Below the pieces are notes generated by a model, which saw only the letters and a program-made list of their open reading frames with translations, was not told where the DNA came from and did no database searches. A program made the translations under genes and the position numbers. Below are positions 38,627-44,944 of a stretch of 48,445 bases of DNA, piece after piece (position 1 is the first letter of the stretch; each line of letters starts with the position of its first letter). Origin of the DNA: a virus; the IMG/VR virus record IMGVR_UViG_3300035073_000022, positions 1-48,445 of that record; one strand, given 5' to 3'.

Positions 38627-38898
38627 GGTGCCTCCCCGAGCAGGCGGCGCAGGACGGCTTTCACTTCGGGCCAATCATGTGATCCTCCCCATCGCTGGAA
38701 CGCCCTGCCCGCTTCGGTTTCGTTGTCGCTGAGCGTGGTTTTGATGGTCAATCGATCACATTTGGTCTGACAAACCTCTAGTGCTCGCTCGGCGGCCAGC
38801 GCACGTTCGGCCAGATCGCAGACGGCGTCGATGGTGTTCTGTGTTACGTCGCCGTATGGCGGGTTGCGCAGGTAGGCGATCTGCTCTTGCGGGGTCAC
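38623..38898 (-). CDS. MTPxEQIAxLR family protein, tandem paralogue 1
   Basis: 91 aa starting MTPQEQIAYLRNPPYGDVTQ, then IDAVCDLAERALAAERALEV and a helical C-terminus ending RRLLGEAP. The N-terminal block and AVCDLAE-x-x-LA recur in the two neighbouring genes. The four-base overlaps suggest tandem duplication. Function unknown. Confidence 0.7.
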   Translation of the reverse strand: MTPQEQIAYLRNPPYGDVTQNTIDAVCDLAERALAAERALEVCQTKCDRLTIKTTLSDNETEAGRAFQRWGGSHDWPEVKAVLRRLLGEAP

Positions 38899-39155
38899 TG
38901 TCCGGCCTCGTTGTACGCGCGCCAGGCGTCCGTTAGCTCGTCTTCCGCGTCCTCGGCACCCTGAAAGTCGATGATGACTTCCTCACCAGTGAAGTTGTGG
39001 GTGGCGTCCCATTCCCCCACAGCGGCGATCAGCCGTTCGGCAGCCAGCGCACGTTCCGCCAGATCGCAGACGGCGAGGATGGCGGCGTTACCCTCGACAG
39101 TCTCGAACGTGTCGATACGTGCGCGCAGGTAGGCGATCTGCTCTTGCGGGGTCAT
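38895..39155 (-). CDS. MTPxEQIAxLR family protein, tandem paralogue 2
   Basis: 86 aa from the ATG at 39153-39155 (MTPQEQIAYLRARIDTFETV...), with AVCDLAERALAAERLIAAVG and an acidic tail (GAEDAEDELTDAWRAYNE). The longer frame to 39245 runs inside the third paralogue. It is closest to 38623-38898 in the first 12 residues and the AVCDLAERALAAER block. Confidence 0.7.
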   Translation of the reverse strand: MTPQEQIAYLRARIDTFETVEGNAAILAVCDLAERALAAERLIAAVGEWDATHNFTGEEVIIDFQGAEDAEDELTDAWRAYNEAGQ

Positions 39156-39349
39156 CGTGGCCTCACGTGATCTTCGGGGGTAATGTCCTGGCCGCCCCAT
39201 CCTTCGGCTGCCGCGTTTGCCTCTTCCGCTTCGTAGGCCAGCCACTTCTCCGCCAGATCGCAGACGGCGAGGATGTAGACAGCGTCCCGAGCGAACCCGT
39301 CGTTCCGGTAAACACTGCGCAGGTGGGCGATCTGCTCGGCGGGGGTCAC
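39152..39349 (-). CDS. MTPxEQIAxLR family protein, tandem paralogue 3
   Basis: 65 aa: MTPAEQIAHLRSVYRNDGFA, then ILAVCDLAEKWLAYEAEEAN and a C-terminal segment ending TPEDHVRPR. It is the shortest of the three tandem paralogues. Its ATG overlaps the purZ-like gene's stop. Function unknown; perhaps a small partner of the nucleotide-metabolism genes around it. Confidence 0.7.
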   Translation of the reverse strand: MTPAEQIAHLRSVYRNDGFARDAVYILAVCDLAEKWLAYEAEEANAAAEGWGGQDITPEDHVRPR

Positions 39350-40371
39350 AGCATCACCATCGTGTTCGGCCCGGTCGATACCGCCACGATCGGAGCCCCA
39401 ATATCCTGGGACAGGCCGTTCAACCGGTGTAGCACATGGTCGGGCAGATCCTTACGACCCGCCAGTTCCGGATACCAGTAGTCCAGGAACGTCAGTACCA
39501 CGTTACATACGGCCCCGCCGTTCGCATAGATCGCCGACAGCGCCAACTGCGGCTCCCACCGGCCGATCCTGCGGATTCGGTTGGTCACAGTCGTACGCTC
39601 CGGCTCGATCTCCACCCCCAACTCATGGGACAGGATGGTGAAATCGATCTCCTGTTCAAGCGGACCGGAGTTCCCGGCCACCCGGATCGGATAGGTCCGC
39701 ATCACCACCCACGGCTGGACCTTGTCGATCAGCGGCTCCCACGGTGACAGGCCGACCGCTGCCATCGCATCGACCGCCCGACAATCGCATGACGTCGTAT
39801 ACGGATAGTATTCGGTGTGGAAGCCGAGTCCGTAGCCCTGAGCGCCCTCGATGATCACGTCGTTCCCTCGGGCGAGCTCATTGCGTAGGGCGGCGGTCAC
39901 CTCGGTAGGCGGGGCGTACCGCCATTCGCTCGACCCGTAGGTCACGGCTTCCCGCATCACTCGGTCAGCTCGAGCTCGACCGATCCCTTTAGCGGTGGAA
40001 CCGATCCGGGGGATCAGCTCTTCCTCGTCTGCCTTATGCCGGTCGGTGATCATGGTGGCGGACCAATCCACCGCGATCCGTTCCGATACTTTGTACCCGT
40101 TGTTGTCGAGTAGGTCGATCTCGTCCCACAGAACCTCCGGGTCGATCTCCGATCCGGGGGCGATGTAGAGGTTGGACTTCGGGTTGACAAATCCGACCGG
40201 GACGTGCCGCATCCGGTAGGGACGGCCCCGGTCGATCACAGTGTGACCGGCGTTAGGTCCGCCGATCCGGACTACAGCAGGTGACGGACGTTGGCGGGAC
40301 AGCCAGGCGGTCACGTGACCTTTGGCCTCGCTCCCGAACTGCCCACCAACGACTACATGTACGTTGGGCAT
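39346..40371 (-). CDS. purZ: PurZ-like 2-aminoadenylosuccinate synthetase (PurA family)
   Basis: 341 aa from the ATG at 40369-40371 behind AGAGAGGAACCAC. PurA joins aspartate to IMP; phage PurZ joins it to dGMP, leading to dZTP and 2-aminoadenine DNA. The P-loop is GGQFGSEAKG (residues 9-18). Ser14 stands where PurA has catalytic Asp13 (GDEGKG), the change known in PurZ. GGPNAGHT carries the conserved His43; GSTAKGIGRARADR replaces the usual GTTGRGIGP; IIEGAQGYGLG and TTVTNRIRRIGRW are the later nucleotide-binding blocks. First gene of a leftward operon that also has a MazG-like candidate and a dUTPase. An ordinary PurA seems unlikely. Confidence 0.8.
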   Translation of the reverse strand: MPNVHVVVGGQFGSEAKGHVTAWLSRQRPSPAVVRIGGPNAGHTVIDRGRPYRMRHVPVGFVNPKSNLYIAPGSEIDPEVLWDEIDLLDNNGYKVSERIAVDWSATMITDRHKADEEELIPRIGSTAKGIGRARADRVMREAVTYGSSEWRYAPPTEVTAALRNELARGNDVIIEGAQGYGLGFHTEYYPYTTSCDCRAVDAMAAVGLSPWEPLIDKVQPWVVMRTYPIRVAGNSGPLEQEIDFTILSHELGVEIEPERTTVTNRIRRIGRWEPQLALSAIYANGGAVCNVVLTFLDYWYPELAGRKDLPDHVLHRLNGLSQDIGAPIVAVSTGPNTMVML

Positions 40372-40390
40372 GTGGTTCCTCTCTTCCTGG

Positions 40391-40429
40391 GGCGGTGGCC
40401 AGTATACCACCGCCTGAACCGCCGGTCAA
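40391..40429 (-). promoter_or_regulatory. Leftward promoter of the purZ operon with overlapping operator
   Basis: Minus strand: -35 TTGACC (40424-40429), 17-bp spacer, -10 TATACT (40401-40406). An inverted repeat GGCGGTGG (40391-40398) / CCACCGCC (40407-40414) is centred on the -10 box, so a dimeric repressor would block polymerase. It is 30 bp upstream of the purZ-like start and probably drives the whole operon to 32429. Confidence 0.8.
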
Positions 40430-40439
40430 TAGGCAGTTC

Positions 40440-40484
40440 AGCGGGGTGCTCGCCGGAGGAACCAGCTACAGCGAGCACCCCGCT
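40440..40484. terminator. 14-bp perfect hairpin
   Basis: AGCGGGGTGCTCGC (40440-40453) and GCGAGCACCCCGCT (40471-40484) are exact complements around a 17-base loop. It sits just upstream of the purZ promoter and downstream (leftward) of the HNH gene. It could end HNH transcription, but no T-run follows on either strand, so another role (protein binding, RNA processing) is possible. Confidence 0.55.
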
Positions 40485-40581
40485 CAACCGCCATGCCCAG
40501 CATAGCATGCCGCCTCTTGTGCGGGCGGTTTGGGGCGCGATAAGATGGGTGGCCCCCCGGGGGAGGGCCGAGGGTTGGGGG

Positions 40582-40929
40582 TTAACGATGGCTTTCACAG
40601 CACGGCTCTCCAAGCCATTCGGTCGGTGTACGTGCGCCTTTCGTATTGTTACAGAGGCCACATGAGAGGACCAGATTTGCACGTTGATTACTTCCACCTT
40701 GCTTACGAGGGACTACATGATCGATCTCAGGAGGAACCCCATTCACTGTTATCCAAGATTCACCCCATCTGTTTTGTATCGGCGCACGTTGAAGGCTGAG
40801 CCGCCGCCTACAGTAGTGGCACTCCATGCTAAAGATGTGCTCTACACCAAAGTCAATCAGACCCAATTTCGTCAACTTCCATGCCCGCTCACCATCGATA
40901 CGGAGACCTATGAATAGATTCTCAGACAT
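40582..40929 (-). CDS. HNH endonuclease
   Basis: Up to 115 aa. The core is SMECHYCRRRL, then PEIDHVVPRKQGGSNQRANL, VLSCGLCNNTKG: two C-x-x-C zinc pairs around the IDHVVP His of the HNH ββα-metal fold. The longest frame starts at 40927-40929, overlapping the start of the rightward replication gene by 20 bases on the opposite strand. An in-frame ATG at 40825-40827 (MECHYC) would leave an 82-bp divergent gap and is a credible alternative. Small HNH proteins act in packaging or as homing-type endonucleases; which one cannot be told. Confidence 0.8.
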   Translation of the reverse strand: MSENLFIGLRIDGERAWKLTKLGLIDFGVEHIFSMECHYCRRRLSLQRAPIQNRWGESWITVNGVPPEIDHVVPRKQGGSNQRANLVLSCGLCNNTKGARTPTEWLGEPCCESHR

Positions 40930-41665
40930 TGGCCCCTACACTATCGTACCTAAGTGGCTGCTGGACCTGCAGGTATCGGGTGATGCCCTCCGGCTCTACT
41001 GTCGGCTCGGTTGCTATGCTAACCAGGAGGGAGAATGCTGGCCACGCCAGACAAGGCTGGCCGCAGATCTGAATGCCAACGATAGGTCGATAAGGCGTTG
41101 GCTTAAGGAGCTCGAGGCTCTCGGAGCCTTGCTCATTACACCCGGCAAACGAGGCATTAATCTCTATAGGCTGGTCCATATGAATCCAATGGAGGATGAA
41201 GGGCTCCCCATGGATGGTGCAGATGCGGACTCGGGAGTCCGGTCCCCTGCCGACGATACGGACTCGGGAGTCCGTAGTGACCGGACTCGGGAGTCCGGTA
41301 CAAAAAAAGAACCAGATCCATGTAACCAGAAGAGTTTCCCTGATGGGAAACTCCGCCTGCGCCCGTCCGCCAGCACCGACTCCAGGGAACCCTTCGCCGC
41401 TGTGGCGCTGCAAGTCTGGAAACAGCGCGAACAAGACAACACTCTTCCGTTTGGACGCGGTATTAGCATGCTCATGCAACTGAGCAAGTATGTTGTCGGC
41501 CGGATTGGGGAAGAGAAGGCGTATTCGCTGCTGATGGGGCTGGATGACTTCACTCCGGGCTATGCTAACTTCGCCCTCAGTAGAGCCGTCAAGAGCCGCA
41601 GCACCTATGACAAGAATATGGAAACCATCGACCGTGTGATGGGAGGAACCGATGAACGATTCTGA
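40910..41665 (+). CDS. Replication initiator, lambda O-like (winged helix with internal origin)
   Basis: 251 aa from the ATG at 40910-40912 behind CGGAGACCT; the frame upstream to 40826 has no ribosome-binding site. The N-terminal domain (TIVPKWLLDLQVSGDALRLY, QTRLAADLNANDRSIRRWLK, ELEALGALLITPGKRGINLY) is a winged helix-turn-helix typical of phage replisome organisers. Residues about 104-145 form a Ser/Asp/Arg linker (DSGVRS repeats) encoded by three iterons. The C-terminal domain (AVALQVWKQREQ...LSKYVVGRIGEEKAYSLL) is helical and likely contacts the helicase loader encoded next, with which it overlaps by 14 bases. Confidence 0.8.
   Translation: MNRFSDIGPYTIVPKWLLDLQVSGDALRLYCRLGCYANQEGECWPRQTRLAADLNANDRSIRRWLKELEALGALLITPGKRGINLYRLVHMNPMEDEGLPMDGADADSGVRSPADDTDSGVRSDRTRESGTKKEPDPCNQKSFPDGKLRLRPSASTDSREPFAAVALQVWKQREQDNTLPFGRGISMLMQLSKYVVGRIGEEKAYSLLMGLDDFTPGYANFALSRAVKSRSTYDKNMETIDRVMGGTDERF
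41226..41297. repeat. Three palindromic iterons inside the initiator gene (probable replication origin)
   Basis: CGGACTCGGGAGTCCG occurs exactly at 41226-41241, 41259-41274 and 41282-41297 (spacing 33 and 23 bp). The second extends to 9-bp arms TACGGACTC/GAGTCCGTA and the third to ACCGGACTC/GAGTCCGGT. An A-rich tract (ACAAAAAAAGAACC) follows at once and could be the unwinding element. Lambda has its origin iterons in the same place, in the middle of gene O. Confidence 0.8.
41332..41353. repeat. 9-bp inverted repeat next to the iterons
   Basis: GAGTTTCCC (41332-41340) and GGGAAACTC (41345-41353) around TGAT, within the initiator gene about 35 bp after the third iteron and just past the A-rich tract. 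It may be part of the origin, as a secondary-structure element or a host-protein site. Confidence 0.5.
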
Positions 41666-42056
41666 GTTCAAGTCATTTATTGCCACTATGGCTTCGATCT
41701 GGCCGGACCATAAGCTGCCCGAAGACCAGGTACTCCGTTGGAAAGACAACACCCGGCTGATGCGGTATGAACAGGGGGTTGAGGTCGTCTCCACCCTCGA
41801 GCGGTCTAGCAAGTTCTGGCCATCGTTCGCTGAGTTCCACCAGACCTGGCGATCGCTGTTCCTCCAGCCGGTCATCAGCGAAGCCGAACAGTATGCAGGG
41901 CCGACGCCGGAAGGACGAGCTGTCGCCGCCCAGATCGGGCGCATGCTGATCGAGGCTCGACCCAAACAGCCACACTGGCATGGCGGGCCAGATCCGTGTC
42001 CTATTTGCACTCTGAGTGCCTCGACTCGCCAGCCGTCATACGACGACGGCAGATAG
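41652..42056 (+). CDS. Probable helicase loader (G39P/lambda P-like)
   Basis: 134 aa. FIATMASIWPDHKLPEDQVL, then W-x-D-N...YEQGVEVVSTLERSSKFW, PSFAEFHQTWRSL: the W-P...W...L...A-x-x-x-L...F-P-x-x-A-E-F pattern is that of G39P-like proteins that recruit the host replicative helicase. The C-terminus has HWHGGPDPCPICT, a possible metal site. Its position directly after the O-like gene repeats the lambda O-P order. The last 56 bases are antisense to the end of 42001-42771. Confidence 0.65.
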   Translation: MNDSEFKSFIATMASIWPDHKLPEDQVLRWKDNTRLMRYEQGVEVVSTLERSSKFWPSFAEFHQTWRSLFLQPVISEAEQYAGPTPEGRAVAAQIGRMLIEARPKQPHWHGGPDPCPICTLSASTRQPSYDDGR

Positions 42057-42771
42057 GACAGATGCCGAAATGCACTCCGTACAGGTCTTGGTGGTACCGT
42101 GGGTCAGTCAGGATCGTTATCAGCTCACGTTGGTAGTCGCCGGAGTAGGATTCTCCGACCCCCTGGTGACCGCCGTTAATCACTTCCTGGCCGAATCGGA
42201 CCCGGACCGAGACTACACCTTCACTGTGCGAAATCTCGAAGCCTATGGGCGTGCCGTTTGGAGCCTCCACGGCGTAACGCCCCCGCAGGGGCCGAATACT
42301 TATGCCACCCCGGTTGCGACGTTCAAACTGTGACGGTTCGCCGTCCAGGTGTAGCGATTTCAGGATGGCGGCTTCCTGCGCCTTTGACGGATGCCAACGT
42401 GGGTTATTGGCGTACGCCTGCATGTCAACCAGGAACTTGAAAGAACCCCGGTATGCCATGAGCCGTGCCCGCCAGGGCGGTTCAGGCGGGCCCTCGCGTG
42501 GCTCTCCCTCGACCTCTGCGGCCTGGGGGGGGATGGTCGTGCGTCGTGCCCGCTGCGAGTCCAGGGAGACCACAGGAGCGCCCTCTTCCTGAAACTCCTG
42601 TTGCTCACCCCGGGGGTCATAGGTGACGCATTCGCAATCAAGAGCGAGATCAATCTGATCCGGGGTTGGCTCGATTGGAATCCACCGGGTCGATTCTGGA
42701 CATTCCATACGGTGTCGGTAGAACTGCACCGTACCGTCCACTGAGGGTATTGCATTAAATGCGTAGCGCAT
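42001..42771 (-). CDS. Protein of unknown function with C-terminal zinc-finger-like motif
   Basis: 256 aa (MRYAFNAIPSVDGTVQFYRH...), start behind TGAGGAACC. The middle is Pro/Glu/Arg-rich and likely disordered (EVEGEPREGPPEPPWRARL). It is followed by helical KFLVDMQAYANNPRWHPSKA and a C-terminal CPICRRRMTAGESRHSEC, which fits a small zinc-binding unit. It converges with the helicase-loader gene, overlapping it by 56 bases at their 3' ends. Function unknown. Confidence 0.65.
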   Translation of the reverse strand: MRYAFNAIPSVDGTVQFYRHRMECPESTRWIPIEPTPDQIDLALDCECVTYDPRGEQQEFQEEGAPVVSLDSQRARRTTIPPQAAEVEGEPREGPPEPPWRARLMAYRGSFKFLVDMQAYANNPRWHPSKAQEAAILKSLHLDGEPSQFERRNRGGISIRPLRGRYAVEAPNGTPIGFEISHSEGVVSVRVRFGQEVINGGHQGVGESYSGDYQRELITILTDPRYHQDLYGVHFGICPICRRRMTAGESRHSECK

Positions 42772-42790
42772 GGTTCCTCACTGGTAGTGC

Positions 42791-42829
42791 CGGGGGGTGG
42801 GGAAGAAAGGAGAAAAACCCCACCCCCCG
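42791..42829 (-). terminator. GC-rich hairpin between genes 42839-43147 and 42001-42771
   Basis: 12-bp perfect arms CGGGGGGTGGGG (42791-42802) and CCCCACCCCCCG (42818-42829) with a 15-base loop that is T-rich in the minus-strand RNA. No T-run follows. In style it matches the hairpins at 23011 and 45382 and probably reduces read-through into 42001-42771. Confidence 0.6.
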
Positions 42830-42838
42830 ACGATCTGG

Positions 42839-43147
42839 TTACGGAGTGGCGTTCGGGTCGGCCGGGGTGCCCTCGACGATCGCCGCCGAGAGGTCGGCCT
42901 GCCCCGCGTCGAGGCTGTCCGCGATCTCGTTGACTTCGGCAGTCACGTCGCCGCCGCTTGCCACCGCATCACGCAGGAGCTGAGCGAGATTCCGGATCAG
43001 GGAAGCCGCAGCCGCCATGACGTCCTTCGACTCGGCTGCCTCGGCTCGAATGTGGGTAAGGTCAGTTGCCATTGATCCTCCGTGCTCTTGGATGTGGATG
43101 TGTAGGTGGAACTCGATGAGCTTGTCTTCGTGGGATGGCTTCGGCAT
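42839..43147 (-). CDS. Small helical protein with two possible starts
   Basis: 102 aa from 43145-43147 (MPKPSHEDKLIEFHLHIHIQ..., GAAGGGATCCC upstream), or 76 aa from 43070-43072 (MATDLTHIRAEAAESKDVMA..., GGAGGATCA upstream). Both have good ribosome-binding sites. The shared part is helical, then VNEIADSLDAGQADLSAAIV and ends EGTPADPNATP, a tail seen on small actinophage proteins of unknown role. The extra N-terminus is His-rich (HLHIHIQEHG). Two forms may be made. Confidence 0.65.
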   Translation of the reverse strand: MPKPSHEDKLIEFHLHIHIQEHGGSMATDLTHIRAEAAESKDVMAAAASLIRNLAQLLRDAVASGGDVTAEVNEIADSLDAGQADLSAAIVEGTPADPNATP

Positions 43148-43156
43148 GGGATCCCT

Positions 43157-43483
43157 TCAATTGTCCGAAGCGTTGGTGGGGGTCGTACCGGGCGTCTGGA
43201 TGCGAGCATTCCATCCGCCATTGCCCTCGACGAGCGATCCTGGGACCACGTACAGGCCGTTCGCATGGGCGTCTGCTACCGCCGCCTCCGCTTCGGCCTG
43301 GGTATCCCACTGCCAGATCTGCGTCTCATAGACGAGCCCGGTAGACACGTCTTCGTAGCCGCCTCCTGACGCCATCAACCTCGGGTAGGGCTGAGCACCG
43401 AGCGCAGCCACCCGGGCTGCTTCGGCTGCCTGCTCGTCGGCGTACTGCTTCTGCTGCTTCGCAACAAAGTCTGGGTCAGACAC
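43157..43483 (-). CDS. Small protein of unknown function
   Basis: 108 aa (MSDPDFVAKQQKQYADEQAA...) with an Ala/Gln-rich helical start, then YEDVSTGLVYETQIWQWDTQ and AEAEAAVADAHANGLYVVPG. It ends in a Thr/Pro-rich tail. It overlaps the start region of the next gene upstream. The strand-helix-strand pattern could be a small virion or regulatory fold; not recognised. Confidence 0.65.
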   Translation of the reverse strand: MSDPDFVAKQQKQYADEQAAEAARVAALGAQPYPRLMASGGGYEDVSTGLVYETQIWQWDTQAEAEAAVADAHANGLYVVPGSLVEGNGGWNARIQTPGTTPTNASDN

Positions 43484-43685
43484 TCGGTCCCTCCAGTTGG
43501 GTCGGCTTGGGGGACTGCTTCCTCAGTTCGACGTCCACCACGGTACCCAGGAAGCCGAGGATACTCGGACCGGAACAGGTCGTCATCAGCGACGACTGCG
43601 TACCGGGCTTGAACCCGGTGGGTGAGCTGGCGTCGAGCAGATCGCTCCCCTCCGGGATCTCCACTGTCAATCGGACTTGCGACAT
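43476..43685 (-). CDS. 69-residue protein of unknown function
   Basis: MSQVRLTVEIPEGSDLLDAS then SILGFLGTVVDVELRKQSPK. A beta-strand opening and a hydrophobic centre; AGGAGGCAAC precedes the ATG. No family is recognised. Confidence 0.65.
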   Translation of the reverse strand: MSQVRLTVEIPEGSDLLDASSPTGFKPGTQSSLMTTCSGPSILGFLGTVVDVELRKQSPKPTQLEGPSV

Positions 43686-43694
43686 GTTGCCTCC

Positions 43695-44360
43695 TTATGC
43701 CGCCGCAGTCTTGCGAGCGCGGGGTTTGGCGGGTGTCTTCTTGCCTGCTGCTTTCTTCGCTGCCGGAGCCTTCTCGGCCTTCGCCTTCGACTTCCCGTAC
43801 TTCCGGTCGAATGCCGGTCCGTAGATGTCCTCCAGCGACATGCCCTTGTCGATCTGGGCGTGCCGGGTTGCCACTCGCTTCTCGAGCCAGGCCTCGCGGT
43901 CGGTGATCTTCACCAGAGCCGCCTTGCCATCGGCCTCCTGCTCTTCCGAAGCCGCTGCGGGGATCGGCCAGTTCCGGCACCGGAGCTCGACGTAGGCGTC
44001 GAGGTCATCGTCGGTGACGAACTGGCGACCGAGGATCCCTTTCAACTTCGCATCCTCGCCGGGAAGGAACGTCCCCCCGGCAGTTTCCTCTCCGCTGAAC
44101 TCGGAGTAGGTCGGTTCCTTCTCTTTCTTCTCTCGGGGCTTGGATTCCTTCGCCATGCGTTTGACTCCTGTGATTGCGGTGTGGCGGGCCAAGATCATGG
44201 CCCGGAATTGCTTCGGGTTGGCTTCGTTTAGGGCCGCCATTGCCCGATTGCTCTGTGTCAGATACACGATGTACTTGTCCTGGCACTCTGACTCTGCCAG
44301 GCACTCTGGGACGCCCTGGTCGATCCGACCGCAGGCTTCGCAGACTTTCACCTTACTCAC
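43695..44360 (-). CDS. Protein with N-terminal Cys cluster and histone-like Lys/Ala tail
   Basis: 221 aa. The N-terminus has four Cys (VCEACGRIDQGVPECLAESE, ECQDKY), a likely zinc site. The middle contains ETAGGTFLPGEDAKLKGILG, which resembles the F-x-PG-x-D-x-K block of the C-x-CGCG family at 2631-4970 but without the CGCG. The C-terminal 40 residues are Lys/Ala/Pro-rich like histone H1. An internal ATG (MAKESKPREKK) behind CAGGAGTC could give a shorter form. A DNA-binding role is plausible, not shown. Confidence 0.65.
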   Translation of the reverse strand: MSKVKVCEACGRIDQGVPECLAESECQDKYIVYLTQSNRAMAALNEANPKQFRAMILARHTAITGVKRMAKESKPREKKEKEPTYSEFSGEETAGGTFLPGEDAKLKGILGRQFVTDDDLDAYVELRCRNWPIPAAASEEQEADGKAALVKITDREAWLEKRVATRHAQIDKGMSLEDIYGPAFDRKYGKSKAKAEKAPAAKKAAGKKTPAKPRARKTAAA

Positions 44361-44617
44361 TTGTCGTCCCCCTTCAAGTGTTGTAAGGAGTTGATACCAG
44401 TCGAGTAGATTTCGAACAGGCTATCGATGTCTTGCTCCAGCTCCTTCAATCCGTCCATCCCCATGTAGTCAACGGTCAGGTAGTATTCCTGCTCGTTGCC
44501 CGATTGGAAGGTGAATACGAGCCGTACTCCGTCGGGAGTGTCGTCGTGTTCGGCGGTGAGCGTTGACAACGAAGTCGATGTCAATCTGCAGTTCCCGATC
44601 TGATGAAGATCTGGCAC
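44357..44617 (-). CDS. Small acidic protein of unknown function (GTG start)
   Basis: 86 aa. The GTG at 44615-44617 directly follows AGAGAGGAACCAT; the ATG one base upstream is in another frame and gives only a 12-residue peptide. The sequence VRLVFTFQSGNEQEYYLTVD is followed by an acidic helix (LKELEQDIDSLFEIY). First gene of the operon driven by 44664-44693. Confidence 0.65.
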   Translation of the reverse strand: MPDLHQIGNCRLTSTSLSTLTAEHDDTPDGVRLVFTFQSGNEQEYYLTVDYMGMDGLKELEQDIDSLFEIYSTGINSLQHLKGDDK

Positions 44618-44663
44618 ATGGTTCCTCTCTGTAGGTTCCGGTTCCTCGCTGAGGCCGGAACCC

Positions 44664-44693
44664 AGTTTATCACACGCCGACAGTCGGCGTCAA
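44664..44693 (-). promoter_or_regulatory. Leftward promoter with palindromic spacer
   Basis: Minus strand: -35 TTGACG (44688-44693), 18-bp spacer, -10 TAAACT (44664-44669). An inverted repeat ACGCCGA (44674-44680) / TCGGCGT (44684-44690) fills the spacer and would suit a repressor. The spacer ends CGGCGTGTGA, almost the same as in the promoter at 3092-3121. Confidence 0.8.
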
Positions 44694-44944
44694 GGGGGCG
44701 GCTCAAGCGGACCACCGTCGGATTTGACGGCCTGTATATACAGGTACCGTTCGCCATCCCAGTGGGTCCGCACCCGAAGCCCACGTTGAGCTGCCCGCCG
44801 GTAGCACTCCGAGCGGAGCGTCTTTTGGTGACTGAAATCGACGCCCAACTCGAAGCGCCATACGGTCCCGTCGAGCCACGTATCCCATCGACGCCACAGA
44901 TGACCGGCATATGCGTCGATATCACCCGGCTGCCGCTCTGCCAT
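44690..44944 (-). CDS. Small protein of unknown function
   Basis: 84 aa from the ATG at 44942-44944 (MAERQPGDIDAYAGHLWRRW...), 23 bases inside the upstream gene. It contains LDGTVWRFELGVDFSHQKTL and RGLRVRTHWDGERYLYIQAV, an alternating beta pattern. The frame runs on to 45010 without a better start. Last gene before the promoter 44664-44693. Confidence 0.6.
   Translation of the reverse strand: MAERQPGDIDAYAGHLWRRWDTWLDGTVWRFELGVDFSHQKTLRSECYRRAAQRGLRVRTHWDGERYLYIQAVKSDGGPLEPPP

Noticed and set aside
39346-40371. The purZ-like gene considered as ordinary host-type purA
   Set aside because: Ser replaces the catalytic Asp and the GTTGRGIGP loop is altered; both depart from purA and fit PurZ.
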